Below are positions 14,905 through 23,105 of a stretch of 48,237 nucleotides of DNA, piece by piece. The stretch is from Hymenobacter glacialis (GTDB lineage Bacteria > Bacteroidota > Bacteroidia > Cytophagales > Hymenobacteraceae), in NCBI RefSeq assembly GCF_001816165.1, contig NZ_MDZC01000054.1, forward strand, positions 1 through 48,237. The letters are read 5' to 3'. Every line of letters begins with the position of its first letter. Position 1 is the stretch's first letter. The notes beneath the pieces were generated by a model, which did no database searches, had not been told where the DNA came from, and was given only the letters and a program-made list of their open reading frames with translations. The position numbers and the translations under genes are program-made.

Positions 14905-14941
14905 ACCTGTATAAAGAGCACCCGGCACACTCCGGGGACAA

Positions 14942-14949
14942 CAAATATA
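14942..14949 (-). promoter_or_regulatory. Promoter -7 element of the TonB receptor gene
   Basis: On the minus strand TATATTTG, an exact TAnnTTTG, with TTG 15 bases further upstream. The leader to the ATG at 14904 is about 35 bases. Confidence 0.6.
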
Positions 14950-15001
14950 CAGCTTAGCAGAGGCCAATCTAAAGCCATGCTGACGGCCCCGCCGGGCGGG
15001 G

Positions 15002-15358
15002 CTACACCAGCTCCACGGCCGGATCCCAGAACAGCCGGGCGAACTCCACCACCCGGTCTTCCTCCACCCGCACGCCTTCGGCTTCCAGGGCTTCCTGCAT
15101 GGCGAAGGGAGTGGCGAAGTGCAGGCGGCCAGTGAGGTGGCCCAGCCGGTTTATCACGCGGTGGGCGGGCACGTACTGGTCGGCCGTGTGGGCGGCCATC
15201 ATGGCGTAGCCCACGGTGCGGGCGCCGTGCCGGGCCCCCAGGTAATGGGCAATGGTGCCGTAGGTGCTCACCCGCCCGGCCGGAATAAGGCGCACGACTT
15301 CGTGCACGTCCTGGAAAAAATTACGGGGCTCGGGGGCGGTTTGGGCAGTTGGCTTCAT
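15002..15358 (-). CDS. Alkyltransferase-like (ATL) DNA-binding protein
   Basis: A 118-residue protein equal to the C-terminal DNA-binding domain of O6-alkylguanine-DNA alkyltransferases: VVRLIPAGRVSTYGTIAHYL (helix-turn-helix), ARTVGYAM with the Arg finger, and a PAHRVINRLG active-site loop. The active enzymes have PCHRV; here Ala65 replaces the acceptor Cys, so it cannot accept alkyl groups. Known ATL proteins bind O6-alkylguanine tightly and flag the lesion for nucleotide excision repair. This role is inferred from the family. The C-terminal part (residues 90-118) is longer than in minimal MGMT domains. A GC hairpin at 14986-15002 overlaps its 3' end. Confidence 0.9.
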   Translation of the reverse strand: MKPTAQTAPEPRNFFQDVHEVVRLIPAGRVSTYGTIAHYLGARHGARTVGYAMMAAHTADQYVPAHRVINRLGHLTGRLHFATPFAMQEALEAEGVRVEEDRVVEFARLFWDPAVELV

Positions 15359-15538
15359 CGGGACGAAGATAGGTTTCGGTCCGGGTGATGCCGACCTCCG
15401 TCTATTTTATATAGAGGGGCGCAACCTTTCGGGCAAAATTTGCACTATATACGCTACCCCGCTCCCTTGCCTGCTGCTTCGCGCGGGCTTCGGGGCCCGA
15501 CTTAAACATCAGCCGCTACTTGCGCGTTCTTGCCACCT

Positions 15539-16753
15539 ATGCCAGTTGAAACCACCACCATTGCCCCTGCCCCGCAGTGGGATACCACCTCCACACCCGG
15601 CCCGAGTGCGGCCCCTCTCCTGCCTGAGTACGAGCCCGAAACCCCGCCTTCCAAAAGCCGCGCCTGGCTGGGCTGGCTGATTGCGGCCCTGGTCATCGCA
15701 GGCCTGGTATTTGTAAAAATAAAGTATTTCCCCAGCGCTGCGGGAAGCGATAAAAAAGGCGGTGCCGCGGGCGGCAAGGGAGGCAAAGGCGGGCCGGGCG
15801 GCGCGGGTGGCAAAGGCCAGCTGGTGCCGGTGCAGGTGTATGTGGTAGCTGCCTCCAGCCTCACCGACCAGGTAGCGGCCACGGGTTCCGTGCTGGCTGA
15901 AGAATCGGTCATCATCAAAAGCGAGCTGTCGGGAAAAATCACCAGTCTCAATATCAAGGAAGGCCAGTCGGTGAGCAAGGGCCAGCTCCTGTTCAGCATT
16001 AATGCTGATGAAGCCCAGGCCGCCATTCAGAAGCAGCAGTACAACATCAAGCTGTTTCGCGACCAGGAAAAGCGCCAGCGCACCCTGCTGGATAAGGAAT
16101 ACATCAGCGCCCAGGAATACGAGCAGTCGAATAACGCGCTGCTCACGGCCCAGGCCGACCTGCAGGCCCTACGCGCCACCCTGGCCAAAGCCTACGTGCG
16201 CGCCCCGTTCTCCGGTGTGCTGGGCTTGAGCACGGCCACGGTGGGCACCTACGTGAGCCCCGGCGCCGAAATCACCACGCTGTCGCGCGTGCGGCCCGTG
16301 AAGATTGACTTTGCCGTGCCCGGCCGCTTTGCTGCCAACGTGCGGGTGGGCGATGTGGTGAGTGTGGTAGACGAAACCACCAACCGGACCTTTGATTCCA
16401 AGGTGTACGCCATCGACCCGCAGATTGACCCCGTGAGCCGCACCCAGCCCGTGCGCGCCCGCTTTGCCAACACCAACAATGAGCTACGCCCCGGCGCCTT
16501 CGTGCGGGTGAACCTGAAGCTGGGCGAAAGCGCAACTGCTCTGCAGGTGCCCACCGAAGCTGTGATTCCGGAAGCCAGCGGCTACAACGTGTACACGGTG
16601 AAGGGCGGCAAAATGGTGCCGCAGAAAGTCAAAATCGGCATTCGCTCCGACAAGGTCATTCAAATAACCGAAGGCATTGCGGTAGGCGACACGGTGATTC
16701 GAACCGGTATTTTGCAGGTGAAGCCGGGGGACGGGGTTCGGGTAATTAAATAA
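15539..16753 (+). CDS. RND efflux periplasmic adaptor subunit (membrane fusion protein)
   Basis: A 404-residue HlyD/AcrA-type adaptor joining an inner-membrane RND pump to an outer-membrane TolC channel. A proline-rich cytoplasmic start is followed by one membrane anchor (WLGWLIAALVIAGLVFVKI, about 43-61), then a striking Gly/Lys low-complexity linker (about residues 72-92). Next come the lipoyl-like half motif (VAATGSVLAEESVIIKSELSG), an alpha-hairpin with KQQYNIKLFRDQEKRQ, the second lipoyl half (YVRAPFSGVLGLSTATVGTY) and beta-barrel/membrane-proximal domains. The ATG at 15539 is preferred over TTG at 15530. It is the first gene of a three-gene operon; a composite repeat fills the gap to the pump gene. 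No local regulator gene is visible. Confidence 0.93.
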   Translation: MPVETTTIAPAPQWDTTSTPGPSAAPLLPEYEPETPPSKSRAWLGWLIAALVIAGLVFVKIKYFPSAAGSDKKGGAAGGKGGKGGPGGAGGKGQLVPVQVYVVAASSLTDQVAATGSVLAEESVIIKSELSGKITSLNIKEGQSVSKGQLLFSINADEAQAAIQKQQYNIKLFRDQEKRQRTLLDKEYISAQEYEQSNNALLTAQADLQALRATLAKAYVRAPFSGVLGLSTATVGTYVSPGAEITTLSRVRPVKIDFAVPGRFAANVRVGDVVSVVDETTNRTFDSKVYAIDPQIDPVSRTQPVRARFANTNNELRPGAFVRVNLKLGESATALQVPTEAVIPEASGYNVYTVKGGKMVPQKVKIGIRSDKVIQITEGIAVGDTVIRTGILQVKPGDGVRVIK

Positions 16754-16766
16754 TTTGAACGTCAAG

Positions 16767-16932
16767 CTCCCCTCCTTACCAAGGAGGGGATGTTCGAGCC
16801 AAAGGCTCGAACGGGGGTGGTTGTGGGCGTCTGGAGTTTTTTAGGTGACTTCGTTCCACTAACTCGTTCAACGCCACAACCACCCCAGTTCAGCCTTGCG
16901 GCTGAACGTCCCCTCCTTGGTAAGGAGGGGAG
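16767..16932. repeat. Composite palindromic element between adaptor and pump genes
   Basis: A full element of two inverted halves. Left half: CCCCTCCTT-ACC-AAGGAGGGG, then hairpin TTCGAGCC-AAA-GGCTCGAA, then GGGGGTGGTTGTGG. Right half: CCACAACCACCCC, hairpin GTTCAGCC-TTGC-GGCTGAAC, then CCCCTCCTTGG-TAAGGAGGGG. The outer halves also pair with each other. It starts 14 bases after the adaptor stop and ends 29 bases before the pump ATG. Confidence 0.9.
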
Positions 16933-16961
16933 TTTACCGTCCTATATCCAATTAACTAAAA

Positions 16962-19900
16962 ATGAGTCTTTCCACTACCAGCATCAACCGGCCGGTTCTC
17001 GCCATTGTGATGAGCCTGGTCATCATCATTTTTGGGGTGATTGGCTTTCGGTACCTCAGCGTTCGGGAGTACCCGAGCGTGGACCCGCCCATTATTACGG
17101 TGTCGGCCAGCTACACGGGGGCCTCGGCCGATGTGATGCAGGGCCAGGTAACGGAGCCGCTGGAAGAGGCTCTGAACGGCATTGCCGGCATCAAGAACAT
17201 GACGTCGAACTCGCGCGACGGCCGCACCCAGATTACGGTGGAGTTTGACCTCGACTCGGACCTGGAAACGGCGGCCAACGACGTGCGCGACAAGGTGTCG
17301 GGCGCGCAAGGCCGCCTGCCGCGCGACATCGACCCGCCCGTAGTGAGCAAGGCCAACGCCGACTCGCAGCCCATCGTCATCACCTACCTCAACTCGGACA
17401 AGCGCACGCTGCTGGAACTCACGGACTTCGCCAACAACTCCCTTAAGGAGCGGCTCCAGACCATTCCGGGCGTGTCGGAAGTGCGGGTGTATGGCGAGCG
17501 GAAATACTCCATGCGCCTGTGGCTGGACCCGGTGAAACTGTCGGCCCTGCGCGTGTCGCCGGTGGACGTGCAGCAGGCCCTGACCCGCGAAAACGTGGAG
17601 CTGCCCAGCGGCTCGGTGCAGGGCCAGGCCACGCAGCTCACGCTGCGCACCATGGGCCGCCTGACGTCAGTAGCGGACTTCAACAACCTGATTATCCGCA
17701 AGGACGCCATCTCGCTGGTGCGCCTCTCCGACATTGGCTACGCCGAGCTGTACCCGGAAAACGACCAGACCATTTTCCGGGTAAACGGCGTGCCGGGCGT
17801 GGCCCTGGCCGTGGTGCCCCAGCCGGGCTCCAACCAGATTGACATTGCCGACGAATTCAACAAGCGCCTCCAGCAGTACGGCAAGGATTTGCCCTCGGAC
17901 CTGAAGCTGCGGCCGGGCATCGACAACTCGGTGTTTATCCGCAACTCCATCAGCGAGGTGGAGCACACCATCATCGAAGCCTTTGTGCTGGTGGTGGTTA
18001 TCATCTTTTTGTTTCTGCGCGACTGGCGTTCCACGCTCATTCCGGTGGTGGCCATCCCGGTGTCGCTCATTGGTATTTTCTTCGTGATGTACCTGCTTGA
18101 TTTCTCCATCAACGTACTCACGCTGCTGGCCATCGTGCTGGCCATTGGCCTGGTGGTGGACGACGCCATTGTGGTGCTGGAAAACATCTACTCGCGCATT
18201 GAAGATGGCGAAGAGCCCAAGGAAGCGGCCATAAAAGGCACCGAGGAAATTCTGGTGGCCGTGGTGAGCACCACGGTGGTGCTGGCGGCGGTGTTTCTGC
18301 CGGTGGTGTTCCTCACGGGCATCACGGGACGGCTGTTCCGCGAGTTTGGTATTGTGGTGGCGGGCTCGGTGCTGATTTCGGCCTTCGTGTCGCTCACGCT
18401 CACGCCCATGATGTGCGCCAAGCTGCTGAAGCGCCAGGAAACGCACAACTGGTTTTATCGCAAGACCGAGCCGTTCTTCGAGGGCATGATTAACGCCTAC
18501 CAGGATAGCCTGCGCTCTTTTTTGCGCAACCGCTGGCTGGCCTGGGTGATGATAGTAGTGACGGGCGGCGGCATTTGGGGCTTCATGAAAATCATCCCCT
18601 CGGAGCTGGCCCCGGTGGAAGACCGCAGCCGGATTAACATCAGCGCCACCGGGCCGGAAGGGGCATCGTTTGAGTACATGGACGACTACATTTCCCAGCT
18701 GACCAAGGTGGCGACGGATTCGGCCGGTGCCGAAAACCTGAACAGCGTGTTCACGGTCACGTCGCCGGGCTTCGGTGGGGGCTCCAACTCGGGCATTGCG
18801 CGCGTGATTCTGCGGCAAGCCGGCCAACGGCCCAAAACCCAGGACCAAGTGGCCACCAGCCTCACGGCGGGTGTGAAAAACTTGCCCGCTGCCCGTACGT
18901 CGGTGTCGCAGGACCAGAGCATTGGCGGTGGCGGCGGCGGCCTGCCGGTGCAGTTTGTGGTGCAAACCCAGAACTTCGAGAAGCTGCGCGAAGCCGTGCC
19001 CAAGTTTCTGGAGTTGGCCCGCCAGGACCCCACCTTCCAGTTCGTAGACGTGAACCTGAAGTTCAACAAACCTGAGCTGCGCGTTAACATCGACCGCGAG
19101 AAGGCGCAAAGCCTGGGCGTTTCGGTGCAAAGCATTGCCCAGACCCTGCAGGCTGGTCTTAGCGGCCAGCGCTACGGCTACTTCATTCGGGGCAGCAAGC
19201 AGTACCAGATTATTGGGCAGGTGGCCCGCGAAGACCGCAACCAGCCGCTGGACGTGCGCCTGCTGTCGGTGAAAAACAACCAGGGCGAGTTGGTGCAGCT
19301 CGACAACGTTATTCGGCTGGAGGAAAGCAGCACGCCGCCCCAGCTTTACCGCTTCAACCGCTACAACTCGGCGACGTTCTCGGCCTCGCTGGCCCCCGGC
19401 CAAACCTTGGGCGACGGCATCGCGGCCATGCGCGCCATTGCCGAACAAAACCTCGACGACACCTTCACCACCGAGCTGGCGGGCACTTCCCGCGACTTCG
19501 AGGAAAGCTCCTCGTCGCTGCTCTTCGCCTTCGGCCTGGCCCTGGTGCTGATTTACCTGGTGCTGGCCGCGCAGTTTGAAAGCTTCCGCGACCCGGTCAT
19601 CATCATGGTGACGGTGCCGCTGGCCCTCTCGGGCGCCTTGCTTAGCCTGTGGTACTTCAACCAGACGCTGAATTTGTTCTCGCAAATCGGCATCATCATG
19701 CTCATTGGCCTGGTTACCAAAAACGGCATTCTCATCGTGGAATTTGCCAACCAACGCGTCGAGAAATTCAACGTGGACTACATGACCGGCCTCATTGAAG
19801 GCGCCACCGCGCGCTTCCGCCCCATTCTGATGACCTCGCTGTGCGCCATTCTGGGCATTCTGCCAATCGCCGTAGCCACCGGCGCGGGCGCGCTCAGCCG

Positions 19901-20039
19901 CCGGGCCATGGGCATTGGCGTGGTGGGCGGACTCCTGTTTGCCACGGTGCTCACGTTGTACATCGTGCCGGTAATGTATTCCTACTTCGCCACGGCCAAA
20001 AAGCACAAGCCCAAACCAGCCGAAGCCGTAGCGGTGTAA
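16962..20039 (+). CDS. RND family efflux pump, inner-membrane permease (HAE-1-like)
   Basis: A 1025-residue proton-driven drug exporter of the AcrB/MexB type. It has the expected two-fold layout: TM1 (NRPVLAIVMSLVIIIFGVIG), a large porter domain, TM2-6, TM7, a second porter domain and TM8-12. TM4 holds the proton-relay Asp pair (AIGLVVDDAIVVLEN, about residue 405), and the matching TM10 segment reads LIGLVTKNGILIVEFAN with the Lys. The porter domain includes FNRYNSATFSASLAPG. The length and motifs match hydrophobic/amphiphilic efflux pumps; the substrate is not readable. It lies between its adaptor and TolC, with repeat elements on both sides, which suggests processing or attenuation of one polycistronic mRNA. 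Confidence 0.96.
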   Translation: MSLSTTSINRPVLAIVMSLVIIIFGVIGFRYLSVREYPSVDPPIITVSASYTGASADVMQGQVTEPLEEALNGIAGIKNMTSNSRDGRTQITVEFDLDSDLETAANDVRDKVSGAQGRLPRDIDPPVVSKANADSQPIVITYLNSDKRTLLELTDFANNSLKERLQTIPGVSEVRVYGERKYSMRLWLDPVKLSALRVSPVDVQQALTRENVELPSGSVQGQATQLTLRTMGRLTSVADFNNLIIRKDAISLVRLSDIGYAELYPENDQTIFRVNGVPGVALAVVPQPGSNQIDIADEFNKRLQQYGKDLPSDLKLRPGIDNSVFIRNSISEVEHTIIEAFVLVVVIIFLFLRDWRSTLIPVVAIPVSLIGIFFVMYLLDFSINVLTLLAIVLAIGLVVDDAIVVLENIYSRIEDGEEPKEAAIKGTEEILVAVVSTTVVLAAVFLPVVFLTGITGRLFREFGIVVAGSVLISAFVSLTLTPMMCAKLLKRQETHNWFYRKTEPFFEGMINAYQDSLRSFLRNRWLAWVMIVVTGGGIWGFMKIIPSELAPVEDRSRINISATGPEGASFEYMDDYISQLTKVATDSAGAENLNSVFTVTSPGFGGGSNSGIARVILRQAGQRPKTQDQVATSLTAGVKNLPAARTSVSQDQSIGGGGGGLPVQFVVQTQNFEKLREAVPKFLELARQDPTFQFVDVNLKFNKPELRVNIDREKAQSLGVSVQSIAQTLQAGLSGQRYGYFIRGSKQYQIIGQVAREDRNQPLDVRLLSVKNNQGELVQLDNVIRLEESSTPPQLYRFNRYNSATFSASLAPGQTLGDGIAAMRAIAEQNLDDTFTTELAGTSRDFEESSSSLLFAFGLALVLIYLVLAAQFESFRDPVIIMVTVPLALSGALLSLWYFNQTLNLFSQIGIIMLIGLVTKNGILIVEFANQRVEKFNVDYMTGLIEGATARFRPILMTSLCAILGILPIAVATGAGALSRRAMGIGVVGGLLFATVLTLYIVPVMYSYFATAKKHKPKPAEAVAV

Positions 20040-20048
20040 GGCCGCACA

Positions 20049-20245
20049 CTCCCCTCCTTTTTTAAGGAGGGGATGTTTCAGCAAAGCTGAAACGGGGGTG
20101 GTGCCCCTCGTTGAACGATGAAAGAACAAGGCCAGTCGCAAGTCGTCTAAATAACTAGCCGCTAGTCGTTCATCCATTATTCAACGACTTCACCACCCCA
20201 GCTGGCGCTTTGCGCCAGCGTCCCCTCCTTAAAAAAGGAGGGGAG
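20049..20245. repeat. Composite palindromic element between pump and TolC genes
   Basis: Second full copy of the element at 16767-16932. Left half: CCCCTCCTTTT-TTAAGGAGGGG, hairpin TTTCAGC-AAA-GCTGAAA, GGGGGTGGTG. Right half: CACCACCCCA, hairpin GCTGGCGC-TTT-GCGCCAGC, then TCCCCTCCTT and AAAAAAGGAGGGGAG. The middle (about 20105-20190) differs from the other copy. It begins 10 bases after the pump stop codon. Confidence 0.9.
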
Positions 20246-20267
20246 TTGGATGTTCTTTCTTCTTGTC

Positions 20268-21677
20268 ATGTCCCGTTCTCTTTTCCTTTTCCTATTTGCT
20301 GCTACTGGTGCGGCGCAGGCCCAACAGCCGGTGCTCATGCCGAAGCAGCCCATTGAAAAGCCTGCTACCAAGCCCCAAACGGCTAAACCCGTGACGGTGG
20401 CCGCCGCGCCACCGCTCACGCTGGCGCAGGCCATTCAGCTTGGGCTGGAGAATAATTTCAACATTCGGCTTTCGCGTACCGACGAGGAAATCTCGGCCAA
20501 CAACGTGACGCGCGGCAATGCCGGCCAGCTGCCAGTGGTGCGGGGCAACCTCACCCGCAACTTCAACCGCAACAACGTGCGGCAGGAGTCGTCGAGCCGG
20601 CCCGAACCCAGTGTGGCCAGCAACGCGCAGTCGAACCTGCTGAACGCCAACGTGGCCGCAACCTGGACTATTTTCGACGGCTTCGGCATGTTCATCGCCT
20701 ACGACCGGCTGAAGGCCCTCAACCAAACCCAGCGTCAACTGACCCGCGCTACGCTGGAAGAAACCGTGGCCGCCATCACCGACGGGTACTACGCGGTGGT
20801 GCGCGAGTCGGGTAAAATCAAATCCATTGAGGAAGCCCTGAAAATCGGGCAGGCGCGCATCGACCTTACCCAGGCCCGGGTGGAAGTGGGCGTGAGTGCC
20901 AAAGTGGAAGTGCTGACTGCCCGTGTGGACTACAACGCCGACCAATCCCTGCTCATTCAGCAGCAGGAGCTGCTCACCACCGCCAAAATCAACCTCAACA
21001 ACTTGCTGGGCCGCACCCCGCGCACCGATTTCAGCCCCGTTGACTCCATTGTGGTGGCCCGCGACCTGGACCAGGCTGCCATCACGCAGGCCATTGAGCT
21101 GAACAACCCGCGCCTGCAGGCCGCCAGAACCAACACCGAAGTGGCCACTTACGACCGCAAGCTGGTGCGCGCTTCGCGCTTCCCGGAGGTGGGCCTCACC
21201 TCGGGCTACGGTCTGAATCGCAACGTGAACGGCGCGGCCTTCTTCGGCAACCAGCTCGTGACCAACACCGGCCGCACCTACGGCCTCAACTACGGCGTGG
21301 TGGCCTCAGTGCCCATTTTTGATGGGTTCAACCGCACTCGAATGGAGCAGAATGCCCGCGTGGTGGAAGAGCGAAGCCAGCTGCAGCTCGGCCAGACCCA
21401 GCTGCAGATTGGGGCCGATGCCGAGCAGTCTTTCGCGCGCTACCAAAACCGCCTGCAACTGCTGGAACTTGAAGAAAGCAATATTTTACTGGCCCGTGAG
21501 AACGTGGCCATTGCCCTGGAACGCTACCGCCTGGGCCTGCTCACGCCCATTGCCCTGCGCGAAGCCCAGCGCACGCAGCTTAATGCCGAAGTCCGGCTAC
21601 TCGACATCCGCTTCCAGGCCAAGCAGGCCGAAACGGTACTCCGGCGCCTGAGCGGCGGCATGGTGCAGGGCCAGTAG
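20268..21677 (+). CDS. TolC family outer-membrane channel
   Basis: A 469-residue TolC-like protein completing the tripartite pump. Signal peptide MSRSLFLFLFAATGAAQAQ, a Pro/Lys-rich linker, then the first outer-membrane efflux protein repeat (LTLAQAIQLGLENNFNIRLS, about residue 50) and a second repeat (QAAITQAIELNNPRLQAART, about 275). The long helices contain the expected Gln/Ala/Leu heptads, and the end (RLGLLTPIALREAQRTQLNA) is the usual family signature. An in-frame ATG at 20250 lies at the edge of the repeat and would add six hydrophobic residues; 20268 gives the better signal peptide. Confidence 0.93.
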   Translation: MSRSLFLFLFAATGAAQAQQPVLMPKQPIEKPATKPQTAKPVTVAAAPPLTLAQAIQLGLENNFNIRLSRTDEEISANNVTRGNAGQLPVVRGNLTRNFNRNNVRQESSSRPEPSVASNAQSNLLNANVAATWTIFDGFGMFIAYDRLKALNQTQRQLTRATLEETVAAITDGYYAVVRESGKIKSIEEALKIGQARIDLTQARVEVGVSAKVEVLTARVDYNADQSLLIQQQELLTTAKINLNNLLGRTPRTDFSPVDSIVVARDLDQAAITQAIELNNPRLQAARTNTEVATYDRKLVRASRFPEVGLTSGYGLNRNVNGAAFFGNQLVTNTGRTYGLNYGVVASVPIFDGFNRTRMEQNARVVEERSQLQLGQTQLQIGADAEQSFARYQNRLQLLELEESNILLARENVAIALERYRLGLLTPIALREAQRTQLNAEVRLLDIRFQAKQAETVLRRLSGGMVQGQ

Positions 21678-21689
21678 CAGCGCTCCTAC

Positions 21690-21707
21690 GGCCCCCACGG
21701 CGGGGCC
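21690..21707. terminator. Short GC hairpin between convergent genes
   Basis: GGCCCC at 21690-21695 pairs with GGGGCC at 21702-21707, between the TolC stop and the minus-strand phospholipase-like stop. There is no T-run, so termination is plausible but weakly supported. Confidence 0.35.
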
Positions 21708-21713
21708 ACAGGC

Positions 21714-22976
21714 TTACTTCATGGCTTTGAGCTCGGCCAGGGCTTCTTTCGTTTTGCGCTGTTTGCTGTCTTCCTGCTCCTCCTTCGACTTGGGCGATTT
21801 GGGGGAGTCGCCATAGAACTCCAAGATGTTTTGACGGGCTACCGGGTTCAGGTTTTCAAACTTCTTGTCTGCCAGCTTGCGCACCCATTCGCCATAAGTT
21901 TCATCGGCCAGGGGGTACTCGCCGGCATGCGTGGGGTGGCCGGTGTCGAAGTCGGTATTGGATAGCGCGGGCGTGGCGGCGGCACTATCGGCCGGCATCC
22001 GGGCTACGTGAGCCCGGTAGTTCGTCAATACCTTCTGGAAACTGGACCGGAATAATTTCTGGGCTTCGGGGGTGGGCAGCTTAAAAGCAAAGGGCTTCAG
22101 GGGTCCGATTTTGGGCAGCACCCGAATAAAATAAGAAATAATACGGGCACCAAAGCCGGGCCGCTCGTACTCATCGCCGTATTCTTTTTTGAACTGGCGC
22201 TGACTCGTGCGCTTGAGGTAGTCGCGGCGCCGGGCGCCGGGGCTCAGCTCCAGAATATCCTTGCGCTTGTAGTGCCAGGCGGCCCGGGCGGCGGTGGGAA
22301 TCAGCTGGCTCACCGCAAAGCGAAAGCTGGCAATGGTCAGGTCCACGTTGACAATTACCTGCCCCAACTCCAGCCCGTAGGTTTGCAAAAAGGCCCGCTC
22401 GAGTGTTGATTTACTTACTTTGAAGCCAAAGTTTTTGTGGTATTCCTGGGAGTGGTACTTGCCGCTGGCAAGCTGCACCACATCAAAGGCAAATTCTAGC
22501 TGGGTGTGCTGCTTGGGGGCCTGGTTGTAGGTAATGGCCGAACCGAATTCTTCGGCCAGCTCGGGGTACACGCTGGCCATGGCGCGGTTGGTGCCTTCGG
22601 CGTGCCCGCTCACGTCGGCAGCGTAATGCCCCAGCGCCCCCAGGGCAAAAGCGTAGTCGTTGCGGTTGCGGGACTGGCTAATCAGGTTGCGCACGAAATC
22701 GCCGGAGCGTACATAATGCGTCAGATTGGTAAACAGCACGTTGCCGAAGGGATAATACCCCATGTCCTGGATTATGGCGCCCCCGTAGGCGTAGGCTTTG
22801 GCGGCGGCTATTTCCTCGTCGGTGCCGCCGGGATAGCGACGCTGCAAGGCGGGCACTAGGCTCCGCTCCCACGTCGAGTCGATGTTGGCCTGGTGGGTGA
22901 GCACAGAATACGCCGCTGCCGGGCGGGCGGCAAAGGCCAGAAGCGCGGCGAGCAGTACGGGAAAGAAACGGAACAT
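21714..22976 (-). CDS. Secreted zinc-dependent phospholipase C family protein
   Basis: A 420-residue exported protein. Signal peptide MFRFFPVLLAALLAFAARPA (cleaved after AAA), mature start YSVLTHQANIDSTWE. Metal-ligand-like motifs: LTHQ near the start, GAIIQDMGYYPFGN, LTHYVRSGDF, and ALGALGHYAADVSGH (HxxxDxxxH), which match the zinc phospholipase C-like family; the real substrate is unknown. The last 50 residues are Lys/Glu/Ser-rich (SPKSKEEQEDSKQRKTKE) and probably disordered. It shares a fold class but little sequence with the gene at 1971-3151. The ATG at 22976 is chosen for the signal peptide and because a canonical promoter ends three bases before it. Confidence 0.85.
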   Translation of the reverse strand: MFRFFPVLLAALLAFAARPAAAYSVLTHQANIDSTWERSLVPALQRRYPGGTDEEIAAAKAYAYGGAIIQDMGYYPFGNVLFTNLTHYVRSGDFVRNLISQSRNRNDYAFALGALGHYAADVSGHAEGTNRAMASVYPELAEEFGSAITYNQAPKQHTQLEFAFDVVQLASGKYHSQEYHKNFGFKVSKSTLERAFLQTYGLELGQVIVNVDLTIASFRFAVSQLIPTAARAAWHYKRKDILELSPGARRRDYLKRTSQRQFKKEYGDEYERPGFGARIISYFIRVLPKIGPLKPFAFKLPTPEAQKLFRSSFQKVLTNYRAHVARMPADSAAATPALSNTDFDTGHPTHAGEYPLADETYGEWVRKLADKKFENLNPVARQNILEFYGDSPKSPKSKEEQEDSKQRKTKEALAELKAMK

Positions 22977-22979
22977 GAA

Positions 22980-23009
22980 CAAAACTAATACTATGTGCAG
23001 GCTTTGCAA
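22980..23009 (-). promoter_or_regulatory. Canonical promoter abutting the phospholipase-like start
   Basis: On the minus strand TTG (23007-23009), 19 bases, then TAGTTTTG (22980-22987), an exact TAnnTTTG with ideal spacing. Only three bases separate it from the ATG at 22976, so the transcript should begin at or next to the start codon. Confidence 0.7.
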
Positions 23010-23105
23010 CGGCAAACCGGGCTCCACCGTTGTCGCCCATGTCTCGCAGTGGCTCAATCAGTAATCTTCACTGACTACTCAGCTGGCCGCCGCCGCCGCT
23101 TTCTC

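Noticed and set aside
17667..20177. 836-codon open frame antisense to the RND pump, and similar long antisense frames (12421-14871, 33447-35405, 36318-37703, 38466-40052)
   Set aside because: They mirror strongly coded genes in GC-rich DNA, are rich in His, Gly and Arg, and show no domain pattern or promoter.
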